The notes: generated by a model from the letters alone, not told the origin. Positions 1 to 7,847 are shown, numbered from the stretch's first letter. The stretch is DNA of 19,204 bases from an uncultured Opitutia bacterium (GCA_903829855.1 CAIKRN010000052.1:1-19204), one strand, 5' to 3'. Program-made: numbers and translations.

Positions 1-512
1 ACGACGTTCAAGATGCCGCAGATGACAATCGTCTGCCAGGCAGGCATGCCGAAGAGAATGTTAGCGATCTTGCACGCAGCCAAAGTGACCATGCCCATGA
101 TGAAGCAGTTGAAGAACAGGCCGAGGTACACCGCACGGAAGCCGCGCACGACCGAGGCAGCGGTGCCGGAGTAGCGGTGCTCGTAAAACTCGAGGTCAGT
201 CATGACGCCCGAGCGGCGCCAGAGGCGGGCAAAGAAGAAGACCGTGGCCACGCCGGTGAGCACGAAGGCCCACCACTGCCAATTCCCCGCGACGCCGTAT
301 TTGCGCACCTGCTCGGTCACCCAATTCGGGGTGTCGGACGAGAACGTCGTCGCGACCATCGAGAGACCGGCGAGCCACCAGGGCACCGAGCGGCCGGAGG
401 CGAAGAACTCGGCGGTGCTGCCGCTGGAACGCTTGGCGAGGAAGAGCGCAGGGACGAAGCAGACCAGAATCGAGGCGGCAACAATGACCCAATCAATCCA
501 AGTAATATGCAT
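1..512 (-). CDS. Sodium:solute symporter (SSS family), N-terminal part, cut by the left edge
   Basis: The minus strand is open from an ATG at 510-512 to the window edge, giving the first 170 residues. The protein starts MHITWIDWVIVAASILVC, a first membrane helix. It continues with EFFASGRSVPWWLAGLSM and then VATTFSSDTPNWVTEQV, the characteristic N-terminal signature of SSS transporters, where the Trp-Trp-Leu-Ala-Gly and following Thr/Ser-rich segment lie in helices 1-2. Further hydrophobic stretches (about residues 83-96 and 125-170) fit additional helices. SSS members are inner-membrane transporters of sugars, amino acids or organic acids coupled to sodium; family members average around 500 residues, so about two thirds is missing. 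The substrate cannot be read from this part. The nearby periplasmic sugar-oxidation genes make a carbohydrate or sugar acid plausible, but this is inference. No Shine-Dalgarno is visible upstream (the sequence before the ATG is pyrimidine-rich). Confidence 0.9.
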   Translation of the reverse strand, partial: MHITWIDWVIVAASILVCFVPALFLAKRSSGSTAEFFASGRSVPWWLAGLSMVATTFSSDTPNWVTEQVRKYGVAGNWQWWAFVLTGVATVFFFARLWRRSGVMTDLEFYEHRYSGTAASVVRGFRAVYLGLFFNCFIMGMVTLAACKIANILFGMPAWQTIVICGILNV

Positions 513-632
513 GGCGGGGTAAGGGGTGACCACCGTTCTGCTCCAACCCACCCACAGTGGCAACCGAGTTCCCGCACTCTATATGAGCAGATGGGAGCAT
601 TAGGCGAGGCCTCTAGATTAGCGTCTAACTCG

Positions 633-723
633 GGTAGGGCGGGTTGTCCCCAACCCGCCGTTGAACCGATCAACATCCGCCTCTCATTCCACGAACGGAC
701 AGCTGAGGACAGCCGTCCCTGCC
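633..723. repeat. BIME-like composite of two REP hairpins, unit 1
   Basis: GGTAG (633-637) is followed by a perfect 9-bp hairpin, GGCGGGTTG/TCCC/CAACCCGCC (638-659). Then come a 37-nt spacer starting GTTGAACCGATCAA and a second 9-bp hairpin, GGACAGCTG/AGGA/CAGCCGTCC (697-718, one mismatch), followed by CTGCC. The two hairpins face opposite ways, with GTAG at the outside left and its degenerate complement at the outside right, as in BIMEs built from GTAG-type REPs. A second copy of the same 91-bp length and layout lies at 7957-8047. Confidence 0.8.
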
Positions 724-736
724 TAAGATGCCTCTA

Positions 737-799
737 GGACAGCACGTGGTGCTGTCCCTACCTCGATACAGCGGACGCGACGCCGGTCGCGCCCCTACC
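737..799 (-). repeat. Two single REP-type hairpins, each followed by CTACC
   Basis: The hairpin at 737-757 has perfect 9-bp arms GGACAGCAC and GTGCTGTCC with loop GTG, followed by CTACC. The hairpin at 773-794 has arms GGACGCGAC and GTCGCGCCC (one mismatch) with loop GCCG, again followed by CTACC. Read on the minus strand each becomes GGTAG plus hairpin, the orientation of classical GTAG REPs. The 21-nt first hairpin is identical to the one at 8158-8178. The rest of the gene-free stretch 513-888 shows nothing else I recognise, apart from the terminator at 801-834 and a short repeat at 839-855. Confidence 0.75.
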
Positions 800-800
800 C

Positions 801-834
801 AAACAAGAAGGGCGCCTTGCGGCGCCCTTTCCTT
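801..834 (-). terminator. Rho-independent terminator of the 889-3973 gene pair
   Basis: A 9-bp perfect stem (AAGGGCGCC 808-816 / GGCGCCCTT 821-829) with a 4-nt loop lies 59 nt past the stop codon of the leftward propeller gene. On the minus strand it is followed by CTTGTTT. The plus-strand side is also pyrimidine-rich (TCCTTTCTTCT), so it might work both ways, but only the leftward gene needs it. Confidence 0.7.
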
Positions 835-838
835 TCTT

Positions 839-855
839 CTGCTTCGCAGCAGTTC
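839..855. repeat. 17-nt dispersed repeat, copy 1
   Basis: CTGCTTCGCAGCAGTTC is found exactly again at 7914-7930. It contains a small hairpin (CTGC/TTC/GCAG). Both copies are followed within about 30 nt by TTCCCCGCCG, and both lie in REP-rich intergenic DNA. It looks like another module of the same repeat landscape. Confidence 0.6.
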
Positions 856-888
856 ACCCTGCCAGCGGTTCCCCGCCGTCAGGCTCAC

Positions 889-2376
889 TTACTTGGAAGG
901 AATCTCGTTCAACGTATACCAGCCTTCGTTATGCCAAAGGGTATCGCCAGACTTGGCCTTCACGTCGGTCACGAGGTGATGGATATGGCCTCGGACGAGG
1001 CCATCGATGACCAAGCGCACCTTCAAGCCGTCGGCCGAGAGAGTTGCGGACTTGATGGTCGGCGCGGTCTGATCGACTTCCGGGCTACCGTAGCTCGCCT
1101 GGTAGATGTAAGTGAAGGTATCCATCGCGTAGTTCTTCAGGTCGGCGGCGCTGGCGGCGTCGACAGGATGGGTAAAGGTGACTTCAAAGCCATCGGGCTT
1201 AGCCGAGATGTCATGCATTTCGAAGGGTACCTTACCCTTAAAGCGCACGCGTTCGAACGTGAAAGGCTTCGTGCCACGCGAACCCCAACCACGGTTGGAT
1301 CCGCCGATGAACATCGTGCCGTCTTCCTGATCGATGCGCACCGGAATCAAGCCGGCCTCGAAACCTCCGAGGAAGTGGAAACAAGCTCCCTGATAGAGCC
1401 CGTTGACGAACTCGAGATTAACCCGCTGCACCTGCGAAGCGGTCTGCTCACCAATGAACATCTGGCTTTCCCAGGGGCCCCACTTGCCCTTGGTCATGTC
1501 GCAGGCGATGCCTGACGGCGAATTACCGACGATGGCGTGAGGAAGGATTACGGCGGGGGGGACGAAGTCCGGGAACTTCAGGCGCTCGGTGAGAATGCGC
1601 GAACCACTGGTGGGCTCTGGAGGCGCCGGGAAGTCTAGGAGTGAAGCGGACTTGTTGCCCGTAGGGTTCCCCTGGAACGATCCGGGGCGGAGCCATTTAA
1701 GGGAGGATGAGCCGTTCCATACGCCTTGATTATCCGTGTAGAACATGTCGCCCTTGTCATTCGCACCGATACCACCGGGCGAACGGATACCCGAAGCCGT
1801 TGGAACGAATTTGCCGTCGGGGGTGATGCGGGCGCACCAGCCGCGCCAAGGCGAATGGGCGTGGAAGGAACCAGTGAGACAGAGCACGACCCAGACATCG
1901 CCATTCTTATCCGGCTCGGAGCCGAAGGCGTATTCATGGTAGTCGCCATTAATACCCCACTTCGAACAAATGGTGTCGAAGCGGTCAGCCTTACCATCGC
2001 CATTCGTGTCGGTCATCCGCGTGAACTCCGGGCGATTGGTGGCATAGAGCGACCCTTCCTTCCAGAACATGCCAAGAGGCTCGTGCAAGCTAGAGGCGAA
2101 CTTGGTCCACTTGATTTTGGAGAGATCGGCGTCATAGGCCCCTTCGGCAATCCAGACATCACCGCGACGTGTGCCGATGGCGATTTTCTTACCCGGCATC
2201 AACGCCAGCGAGGAGACCTCGCAGACTTCGCCAGCGGGCGTGGGGATTTCAACGCGTTCGTAGAACTCGGACTGACGGGCCTCGGAGGCCTTGGTGTCCG
2301 TCTTCTTAATAACGGCGGCCGCGGACAGCCCAGACGTAAGAGCCGCTAGCGCGAGGAATAGGGAGAATTTCTTCAT
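889..2376 (-). CDS. Secreted beta-propeller protein of the sorbosone/glucose-dehydrogenase-like PVC type
   Basis: This 495-residue protein begins with a signal peptide (MKKFSLFLALAALTSGLSAA). Residues about 40-390 look like a beta-propeller of the kind found in PVC sorbosone-dehydrogenase-like proteins: ASSLHEPLGMFWKEGSLYA, a DTNGDGKADRFD calcium-type loop, GEQTASQVQRVNLEFV and FIGGSNRGWGSRG. Residues about 395-495 form a separate Ig-like C-terminal domain (EVTFTHPVDAASAADLKNY ... RGHIHHLVTDVKAKSGDTLW) seen in the same PVC proteins. No heme motif is present in this chain. The cytochrome c partner is encoded 22 bp upstream at 2399-3973, so the two probably act together in periplasmic oxidation of a carbohydrate; the substrate is unknown. 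Transcription ends at the hairpin at 801-834. There is no strong ribosome binding site, but the start is fixed by the signal peptide. The domain class is fairly sure; catalytic activity is unproven. Confidence 0.85.
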   Translation of the reverse strand: MKKFSLFLALAALTSGLSAAAVIKKTDTKASEARQSEFYERVEIPTPAGEVCEVSSLALMPGKKIAIGTRRGDVWIAEGAYDADLSKIKWTKFASSLHEPLGMFWKEGSLYATNRPEFTRMTDTNGDGKADRFDTICSKWGINGDYHEYAFGSEPDKNGDVWVVLCLTGSFHAHSPWRGWCARITPDGKFVPTASGIRSPGGIGANDKGDMFYTDNQGVWNGSSSLKWLRPGSFQGNPTGNKSASLLDFPAPPEPTSGSRILTERLKFPDFVPPAVILPHAIVGNSPSGIACDMTKGKWGPWESQMFIGEQTASQVQRVNLEFVNGLYQGACFHFLGGFEAGLIPVRIDQEDGTMFIGGSNRGWGSRGTKPFTFERVRFKGKVPFEMHDISAKPDGFEVTFTHPVDAASAADLKNYAMDTFTYIYQASYGSPEVDQTAPTIKSATLSADGLKVRLVIDGLVRGHIHHLVTDVKAKSGDTLWHNEGWYTLNEIPSK

Positions 2377-2398
2377 GAGAGTGATTTCCAGTGGAGGA

Positions 2399-3973
2399 TT
2401 AGCGGTAAGAGTAACCGAGCACGGCGGACTCGCCGGGCTTAAGGGTGACCGTCAACGTCTTATCGGCGGCCGAAGATCGAGGATATACGCCGCCCTGGGC
2501 GCGGATGAGAAGACCCGTACCTACTTCCGTCACGCCGTCGGAGGGACCCGAGATCGTGGTACCACGGGCAAGGACAACGGTGACTGCCTTATCGCCCGTG
2601 ACCTTGATTGTCCGGATTAACGTGGGCTTGCTGGCGGCGGTATCAGGAGCCCAAGCGTCCGTCATCGCGAAACCTTCGCCGGCGGTTCGGAAGGTGGGGT
2701 TCCCGGCCTTGTCCAGATCGTAGCCCCTGAATTCAGCCGAGACTGGCAGCGCAGAGAACACGAAATCTTTGCCGCCCTTCGCCGCGACATAACGGACCAA
2801 GTTGCCCGACGGCGCACCATCTTGGATGATTGCCTGACCATCGGAAAGCTTGACGACGCTCGTGCCGGCAGGCGGTTCATTGCCTGCGCCGCGATCCGTC
2901 CAGTGATGACCGCCATCCATGAATTTGCCGGCCCAGAATAACTCCACCCCGACGTTCTCCGCGCTGTAAGCGAGGTTTAGCTCATTCGGGAAACCGATAC
3001 CGATGGCGCGAGGAGAGGTGCCGCCAATGAAATTGCGGTAAATCGCGGCGACCCCATCCTTGGGCTGAATGGGAATCGAAGGAGTCGCCTTAGCGGCATT
3101 CCCGCCCTTGGACTTAGAAAGCCACTGGACGCCCTTGTCCTTCGGGCCCTTGTAGCCAAGCAGGACGACTTGTTCGCCGCCCACCTGGACGTACTCGATG
3201 CGAATCGGGGTGAGCCCCTTCTTGAGCATTACGGGGACCTCTTTGCGACGCCCGCCAATGGGGGCGATGCCTTTGATTTCCGCCACCTTCTCGCCGCCGA
3301 CGAAGAGCGCACCGAAATCATCACAATCAAAGTTGAAGATGTATTTACCATCTTCTTTGGCTTCAAACTGGGCCGTCCAAACCATGGCGAAATTGGATTT
3401 TAAACCGGACTGATCGGGGTCGACTAAGCCTACATTGAAATCCTCCATGAGCGCAGGCTTCAAGCTAGAGAAGTCCGGCATCTGCTTCCACTCACCTTTA
3501 TACATCGTGCCCACGAGATTCTTGAGCGCGGTCTTGGCCGGAGGGAACGGATGGGCCTTCAGGAGTTCAGTTGCGGTCCAAGGCTTAGTGCGGCTCGAAG
3601 TCGCAGCGCGGACGGACTTAACTTCATCCGGCGTGACGGCACCAGCGCCCGCGGCGAAAGTCGCACGGATGTAGGTCAGCGCGGCGGCGATCTTCTCGTC
3701 GCTCAACACGGCGCCCTGCGGAGGCATATCAATATTGTAACCTTTACCCGCGACATCGACCGGGCCGGTCAGACCGTTCAGCACGATCTTGATCGACCGA
3801 GCGGCCGGGCCCTTGGGCCAATCGCTACCGACGAGCGGAGGCAGGCCGTTGAGGCCTTTGCCGTCTGGGCCGTGGCAAGCGACGCAAAGCGTGTTATAGA
3901 CTTGGGCGCCATCTTCAGCGGCGGAGGCAAAGATTGCCGTAGCCAGAAGGGCGAGGAGCGACGAGGGGCGCAT
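2399..3973 (-). CDS. Secreted cytochrome c / PA14-domain protein
   Basis: I place the start at the ATG 3971-3973 (524 residues), which gives a clean signal peptide MRPSSLLALLATAIFASA; an in-frame GTG four codons upstream (3983-3985) is possible. Residues about 20-105 are a class I cytochrome c with CVACH at 30-34 and a candidate axial Met at 83 in YNIDMPPQG. Residues about 150-290 resemble a PA14 domain (QFEAKEDGKYIFNFDCDDFG, LFVGGEKVAEI), often a carbohydrate-binding module. The C-terminal third (AIYRNFIGG ... ELFWAGKFMDGGHHWTDRG) is a conserved extension seen in PVC cytochrome proteins, of unknown role. It lies 22 bp upstream of the propeller gene on the same strand, so the pair is probably co-transcribed. 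The likely role is to take electrons from the partner's substrate oxidation in the periplasm; this is inference. Confidence 0.85.
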   Translation of the reverse strand: MRPSSLLALLATAIFASAAEDGAQVYNTLCVACHGPDGKGLNGLPPLVGSDWPKGPAARSIKIVLNGLTGPVDVAGKGYNIDMPPQGAVLSDEKIAAALTYIRATFAAGAGAVTPDEVKSVRAATSSRTKPWTATELLKAHPFPPAKTALKNLVGTMYKGEWKQMPDFSSLKPALMEDFNVGLVDPDQSGLKSNFAMVWTAQFEAKEDGKYIFNFDCDDFGALFVGGEKVAEIKGIAPIGGRRKEVPVMLKKGLTPIRIEYVQVGGEQVVLLGYKGPKDKGVQWLSKSKGGNAAKATPSIPIQPKDGVAAIYRNFIGGTSPRAIGIGFPNELNLAYSAENVGVELFWAGKFMDGGHHWTDRGAGNEPPAGTSVVKLSDGQAIIQDGAPSGNLVRYVAAKGGKDFVFSALPVSAEFRGYDLDKAGNPTFRTAGEGFAMTDAWAPDTAASKPTLIRTIKVTGDKAVTVVLARGTTISGPSDGVTEVGTGLLIRAQGGVYPRSSAADKTLTVTLKPGESAVLGYSYR

Positions 3974-4011
3974 AGGGGTAAGCACGAGGAAGGTAAATCC
4001 CCAGCCCCTCG

Positions 4012-4042
4012 CAAATAAAAAGGCCGAGGAAAGCCTCGGCCT
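4012..4042 (-). terminator. Strong Rho-independent terminator after the ClpP-like operon
   Basis: On the minus strand the stem AGGCCGAGG/CTTT/CCTCGGCCT (9 bp, perfect; 4042 down to 4021) is followed at once by TTTTTATTT. It begins 24 nt after the stop codon of the ClpP-like gene at 4067-5437 and lies only 38 nt before the start of the next leftward gene. It therefore separates two transcription units, and the promoter of the next unit must be squeezed into or over it. Confidence 0.9.
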
Positions 4043-4066
4043 AGGATGATTCCGACCTCCGAGCCC

Positions 4067-5437
4067 TTAGCGGGCGCGGTATAGGCCCTGGGGGTCGTAA
4101 AGCCACCAGGCGTCAAACGGGTTCGCGAGGGGCGGCAGCTCGTAATAAGGGCGGCCCTTGTCGTCCACCTTCGCACTCACCCCAGTAATCTCGGTCTGGG
4201 GCGGGCGCGGGACGGCCGGCAGGGCAATCATCGGGGTGGCGGGGACGGGCAAGAGGTCGAGGACCGAAGTCTCTTCGATCCGCTCGACGACGTTGTCGAC
4301 CCACTTGAGCTCCTTGGCCTTGTCGCCAAACGCCTGCCAGTCGCCCGTCGAATCGTTGGCGTACATCTGCTTCACGAATTCCTCGAGCGAGATGCCCATC
4401 TTCTTGGCCACGGGGGTGGCGAGGCGGTCGAACCACTTCGTGGTGAAATCAATCTGCTCCTTCAGTACCGTCATATTGCCACGCAGCGTGTTGGACGCCT
4501 GGTGGTGCAGGATGATGGTGTTGGGATAGCAATAGGAACGCTCGGCCAGCGTACAGATGACAGCGGTCATCGAGGCGGCGAAGCCTTTGACGACGACGTG
4601 TACCGGCGCCTTCGAGGCGGCCATGGCCTTCTGAATCTGGTAACCAGCTGCCACGGAGCCACCGGGGGAGTTATCGACCACAATGAAGATCGGGAACTCG
4701 GAGGATTGATTGTTATAGAAGGAAATGCGCGTGCAGACGTAATCGGCCAGCTGCTCCGTCACGGCGCCGTTGAAGCTGATGCGGCGATCGCTGATGTAGA
4801 GCACGCCGTCGACCAGCGGATCCTTGAGATACTTCGGCTTGGCCTTGCTGGCGACCTTGCGGGCCTCGTCTTCCTTCTGGAAACGTTGGATTTCATTCGA
4901 GAGCCGGGCGATGGTATTGCCAGCCTCCAGCTGGAGCTGCTTGGATTCGGCTTCGAGTTCGCGAATCTTATTGGAGCGCTCGGTCAAGCGGGCACTAGAG
5001 CGGGCGGCTTCGAGCCCAGCTTGGCGTTCAAGCTTGGCGCGCTCATCCTCGAGGGCGGCGGCTTCCGCCGAAGCCTTGGCGAGGCGCAGGGCTCGCTCGG
5101 CCGAGAGCCGAGAAACTTCCGCATTCAAAGGGGCGAGCTCTTCGGTACGCTTGGCTTCAGCGAGCGCCACTTCGGCGTCGATCCGCGCCTTCTCGCCGCG
5201 CATGCGATCCACTTCCTTGAGGGCAGTCTTCTGCTCGGGCGTAAGTTCATCGCGTTGAATCGGCCCACCGGGAGGAACGGTGGTCGGTCCAGCCGGAGCC
5301 GTGGGAATGGCGGCGGCATCAGCCGGAGCCGCTGCTGGCGCGGCAGGAGCGGCGGCGGCGCGTTTCGTCTGCGCCCAGGCCGGCGAGGCGACCAAGGCGG
5401 CGAGTGCGAGAGCGCGAAGTAAAGTGCGAGAGTGCAT
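4067..5437 (-). CDS. Exported coiled-coil ClpP-fold serine protease (paralogue B)
   Basis: This 456-residue protein has a signal peptide (MHSRTLLRALALAALVASPA, likely cleaved after AWA at 22) and an Ala/Pro-rich linker (about 25-60). A long charged, Ala/Glu/Arg-rich coiled coil covers about 65-200. A ClpP/crotonase-fold domain follows at about 203-388. By alignment with ClpP the triad is Ser289 (GFAASMTAVI), His312 (ILHHQAS) and Asp366 (STGDWQAF), followed by the ClpP-like AKELKWVDNVVE. DNSPGGSVAAG matches the NSPGG turn of the ClpP oxyanion region. A Pro-rich tail ends in PPLANPFDAWWLYDP. Cytosolic ClpP has neither a signal peptide nor a coiled coil and needs an ATPase, so this is an envelope protease of different use. 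It is the second gene of an operon with paralogue A, 17 bp apart, and is followed by the terminator at 4012-4042. Substrate and partner are unknown. Confidence 0.88.
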   Translation of the reverse strand: MHSRTLLRALALAALVASPAWAQTKRAAAAPAAPAAAPADAAAIPTAPAGPTTVPPGGPIQRDELTPEQKTALKEVDRMRGEKARIDAEVALAEAKRTEELAPLNAEVSRLSAERALRLAKASAEAAALEDERAKLERQAGLEAARSSARLTERSNKIRELEAESKQLQLEAGNTIARLSNEIQRFQKEDEARKVASKAKPKYLKDPLVDGVLYISDRRISFNGAVTEQLADYVCTRISFYNNQSSEFPIFIVVDNSPGGSVAAGYQIQKAMAASKAPVHVVVKGFAASMTAVICTLAERSYCYPNTIILHHQASNTLRGNMTVLKEQIDFTTKWFDRLATPVAKKMGISLEEFVKQMYANDSTGDWQAFGDKAKELKWVDNVVERIEETSVLDLLPVPATPMIALPAVPRPPQTEITGVSAKVDDKGRPYYELPPLANPFDAWWLYDPQGLYRAR

Positions 5438-5454
5438 GGGAGTAGTTTTAGAAA

Positions 5455-6648
5455 TTAGCGGATGATGTATTCGACAGTGGGATCAAAGACCCACCAAGCA
5501 TCACACGGACCGAGAGGCGGGAGCGCCTGACGAATGCGACCGTTCTGAGACTTGCCGGCATCGACAAAGCCCTCGGGCATGATCTCCGTTGGCTTGGGCT
5601 CATTGCTTGCGGTGAAAATGGCGTCTTCCGTCATCTGCTCGACGACATTGGTAACCCAGTGTAACCGGACGGCGTCATCGCCCGTGACCTTCCAGTCACC
5701 AGTGGAGACGGACTTATACATCTGGGCCACGAAATCTTCGACCTTCACGCCAGCGCGGTCGGCGACCTTGACGAAGATGCGCTCCACCCAGATCTTGCTC
5801 CACTTGAGCTGCTCCTTGAGTTGGGTGACATTACCACTCAGCCCGGAGGAGGCCTGATGGTGCAGGACGATCGTCTGCGGGTAGACAAAAGAGCGTTTCG
5901 CCATCGTGGTGATGATCGCAGCCATCGAGGCAGCGTAACCCTTCACGACGACGTACACCGGAGCCTTGGAGGTTTCCATGGCCTGCAGGATCATGTAGCC
6001 AGACATCACCGAGCCACCCGGCGAACGATCGATGACGATGAAGATCGGCGCCTCGCTATCCACGGCATTATAGAAGGCGATGCGACCGCAGACGAAGTCA
6101 GCGAGATTGTCATCGACGCGACCGTTAAAAGGGATGCGGCGATCCGAGATGTGCAAGGCACCATCAATCAACGGATCCTTCGGGTAAGTGATCTTCGCGT
6201 GAGCGGCGATGTCCGCGGCCTTCTGCTGCAGGCGAGCGATGGCGGCGACGGAAGCGACCTTGGCGTATTCCACCGAGACCTGGGCGGAGGCGAGACGGGC
6301 TTCGACTTCGAGTTCGGCGCGCGCGCGATCCTTATCGGCGGAAGCCACCGTAGCTTTGGCATTCGCCAGCGCGGCTTCGATGGCGAGGCGACCCCGTTCG
6401 GCTTCGGCGGGGGCGGCGGCGGCATCTGCCCGGGCAGCCCGCACCATTGCTTCAGCCTCTAACTTACGCAGCTCGAGCGTCTGATTTAATTGAGCCAGCC
6501 GGCGTTGGGAAAACGCTAGGTCGAGCCGGGCCCGGATGACTTCGGTGTCGAGTTCGGCCTTAAGCGTTTCGGGCGTCTTCTTGACGAAGCCCTGTTGCGC
6601 CCAAATCGGGGTCGCGAGGAAAAGGAGAACGAAGGCCAGGCGCGACAT
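5455..6648 (-). CDS. Exported coiled-coil ClpP-fold serine protease (paralogue A)
   Basis: I chose the ATG at 6646-6648 (397 residues) because it opens directly with a signal peptide, MSRLAFVLLFLATPIWAQ. Longer in-frame starts would run into the divergent psd gene. A coiled coil rich in Ala, Glu and Arg spans about 27-150. The ClpP-fold domain (about 155-340) shows DRSPGGSVMSG, Ser241 (GYAASMAAII), His264 (VLHHQAS) and Asp318 (STGDWKVTG), a complete triad by alignment with ClpP. The tail ends PPLGPCDAWWVFDP, matching paralogue B. By eye the protease domains of A and B share about half their residues, whereas the coiled coils are much less alike, which points to an old tandem duplication. It is first in the operon, 17 bp before paralogue B, and shares a 67-bp divergent upstream region with psd. 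Two paralogues could form a mixed ring, as ClpP1P2 pairs do, but that is speculation. Confidence 0.88.
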   Translation of the reverse strand: MSRLAFVLLFLATPIWAQQGFVKKTPETLKAELDTEVIRARLDLAFSQRRLAQLNQTLELRKLEAEAMVRAARADAAAAPAEAERGRLAIEAALANAKATVASADKDRARAELEVEARLASAQVSVEYAKVASVAAIARLQQKAADIAAHAKITYPKDPLIDGALHISDRRIPFNGRVDDNLADFVCGRIAFYNAVDSEAPIFIVIDRSPGGSVMSGYMILQAMETSKAPVYVVVKGYAASMAAIITTMAKRSFVYPQTIVLHHQASSGLSGNVTQLKEQLKWSKIWVERIFVKVADRAGVKVEDFVAQMYKSVSTGDWKVTGDDAVRLHWVTNVVEQMTEDAIFTASNEPKPTEIMPEGFVDAGKSQNGRIRQALPPLGPCDAWWVFDPTVEYIIR

Positions 6649-6715
6649 CGGGGTAGACGTCTGTTTTGACAGATAAATGGTTCCCTTGAAGTCCTTTTTT
6701 GGCAAATCTACCGCC

Positions 6716-7621
6716 ATGGACGCCGATGCCCCCATAACCCTGCATAATCGCCACACCGGCGGGACTGAGATCGAGCAGGTCTACGGCGAAGCCTGGCTTC
6801 GCCGCATCTACGGCCACCCGCTCGGCAAGCTGAGCCTCCATGCGGTCGTCAAACGGGGCCTTTTCTCCAAGTTATATGGCTGGGCCATGGATCGGCCCAG
6901 CAGCGCCCGTCGCATCGAGCCCTTCATTAAGACGTTTGGGCTGAATCCGGCCGAGTTCGCGGAAGCGGACCTCAGCGCATATCGCACCTTCAACGACTTC
7001 TTCTACCGCAAGCTCAAGCCCTCGACCCGCCCCGTCGACCCCCGGCCCGAGATGGCCGTACTCCCAGCCGACGGACGCCACCTCGGTTTCCAGGACGCTT
7101 CCCGCGTCAAAGGCATCTTCGCCAAGGGGCAAACCTTCGACATCCCCGCACTCGTCGCCGATCGCGCCCTCGGCGAACGCTACGCCCAAGGCACTGTCGT
7201 CTGCTCGCGGCTCTGCCCGGTCGATTACCACCGCTTCCACTTCCCTGTCGCTGGCGTGCCCGGCGAACCCGTACTGGCTCAGGGCCAGTTATATTCCGTC
7301 AACCCAATCGCGTTACGCCGCCACGCTTCATACCTCTGGCAGAACAAACGCCAGCGCGTGACCATCGATGCCGGGGCGTTCGGCCTCGTCACCATGGTGT
7401 CCGTCGGAGCCACCAACGTCGGCACCATCATCGAGACTTATCAGCCCGGCCGGGCGGTCGCCAAGGGTGACGAAAAAGGTTACTTCCGCTTCGGCGGATC
7501 ATTCGTCGCCACCCTCTTCGAGCCGGGACGGATCAAACTCGAGGCTGACCTTATCCAGGCCGGCGAAACCGCCACGGAGCTCTACGCCAAAGTCGGCTCG
7601 CCCCTCGGCCGGCTCGCGTAA
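6716..7621 (+). CDS. psd: Phosphatidylserine decarboxylase proenzyme
   Basis: This enzyme decarboxylates phosphatidylserine to phosphatidylethanolamine in the inner membrane and uses a pyruvoyl group made by self-cleavage. The 301 residues fit the longer form of the family: the N-terminal ITLHNRHTGGTEIEQVYG and LFSKLYGWAMDRP segments are typical, as is the FNDFFYRKLK motif. Catalytic positions visible are Asp119 (LPADGRH), His172 and His175 (DYHRFHFP), and the cleavage motif FGGS (259-262), where cleavage between Gly261 and Ser262 would leave the pyruvoyl on Ser262. I chose the ATG at 6716 because family members start just before the I-x-x-x-N-R-x-T-G segment; an in-frame ATG at 6677 would add 13 poorly fitting residues. 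It is transcribed divergently from the ClpP-like operon, and tRNA-Leu follows 47 bp downstream. Confidence 0.95.
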   Translation: MDADAPITLHNRHTGGTEIEQVYGEAWLRRIYGHPLGKLSLHAVVKRGLFSKLYGWAMDRPSSARRIEPFIKTFGLNPAEFAEADLSAYRTFNDFFYRKLKPSTRPVDPRPEMAVLPADGRHLGFQDASRVKGIFAKGQTFDIPALVADRALGERYAQGTVVCSRLCPVDYHRFHFPVAGVPGEPVLAQGQLYSVNPIALRRHASYLWQNKRQRVTIDAGAFGLVTMVSVGATNVGTIIETYQPGRAVAKGDEKGYFRFGGSFVATLFEPGRIKLEADLIQAGETATELYAKVGSPLGRLA

Positions 7622-7668
7622 GCGCTTGCCTCCGCCGCCCGCGCCGCAAATCTGGGACACACAGGTTT

Positions 7669-7749
7669 GCTCGGGTGGTGGAATGGCAGACACACTAGAT
7701 TTAGGTTCTAGCGCCGCAAGGTGTGCGGGTTCGACCCCCGCCCCGAGCA
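7669..7749 (+). tRNA. trnL: tRNA-Leu (anticodon UAG)
   Basis: The acceptor stem GCTCGGG (7669-7675) pairs with CCCGAGC (7742-7748), with discriminator A at 7749. The anticodon stem CTAGA/TCTAG encloses the loop TTTAGGT, giving anticodon TAG, which reads CUN leucine codons. The long variable arm (CGCC/GCAA/GGTG) is typical of leucine tRNAs. The T stem GCGGG/CCCGC encloses TTCGACC. The terminal CCA is not encoded (the sequence runs on as CCCT) and must be added by CCA transferase. A weak promoter-like pair, TTGCCT (7626-7631) and AAATCT (7648-7653), lies just upstream. Confidence 0.96.
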
Positions 7750-7847
7750 CCCTGTTTACTTCACGATCACGCACTGCTCTAGGCAGGGGCAGCACCGCAT
7801 CCCGCCCTCGTTGCCTCATTAGCTCCGCCGTGCGTTTTAATAAGTAG

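Noticed and set aside
737..757. REP hairpin as an intrinsic terminator
   Set aside because: The stem is strong but has no T-tract on either strand, and a proper terminator for the leftward gene already lies at 801-834.
817..1515. Long plus-strand open frame opposite the propeller gene
   Set aside because: It is antisense to a protein with signal peptide and recognisable domains; its product has no family features and is explained by high GC content.
4502..5422. 306-codon plus-strand open frame opposite ClpP-like gene B
   Set aside because: It mirrors the coiled-coil coding region; the long frame is a by-product of Ala/Glu/Arg-rich codons on the other strand.
6666..6671. TTGACA as a -35 box for psd
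   Set aside because: It is a perfect -35 hexamer, but no acceptable -10 lies 15-19 nt downstream (AAGTCC at 17 nt), so I do not call a promoter.
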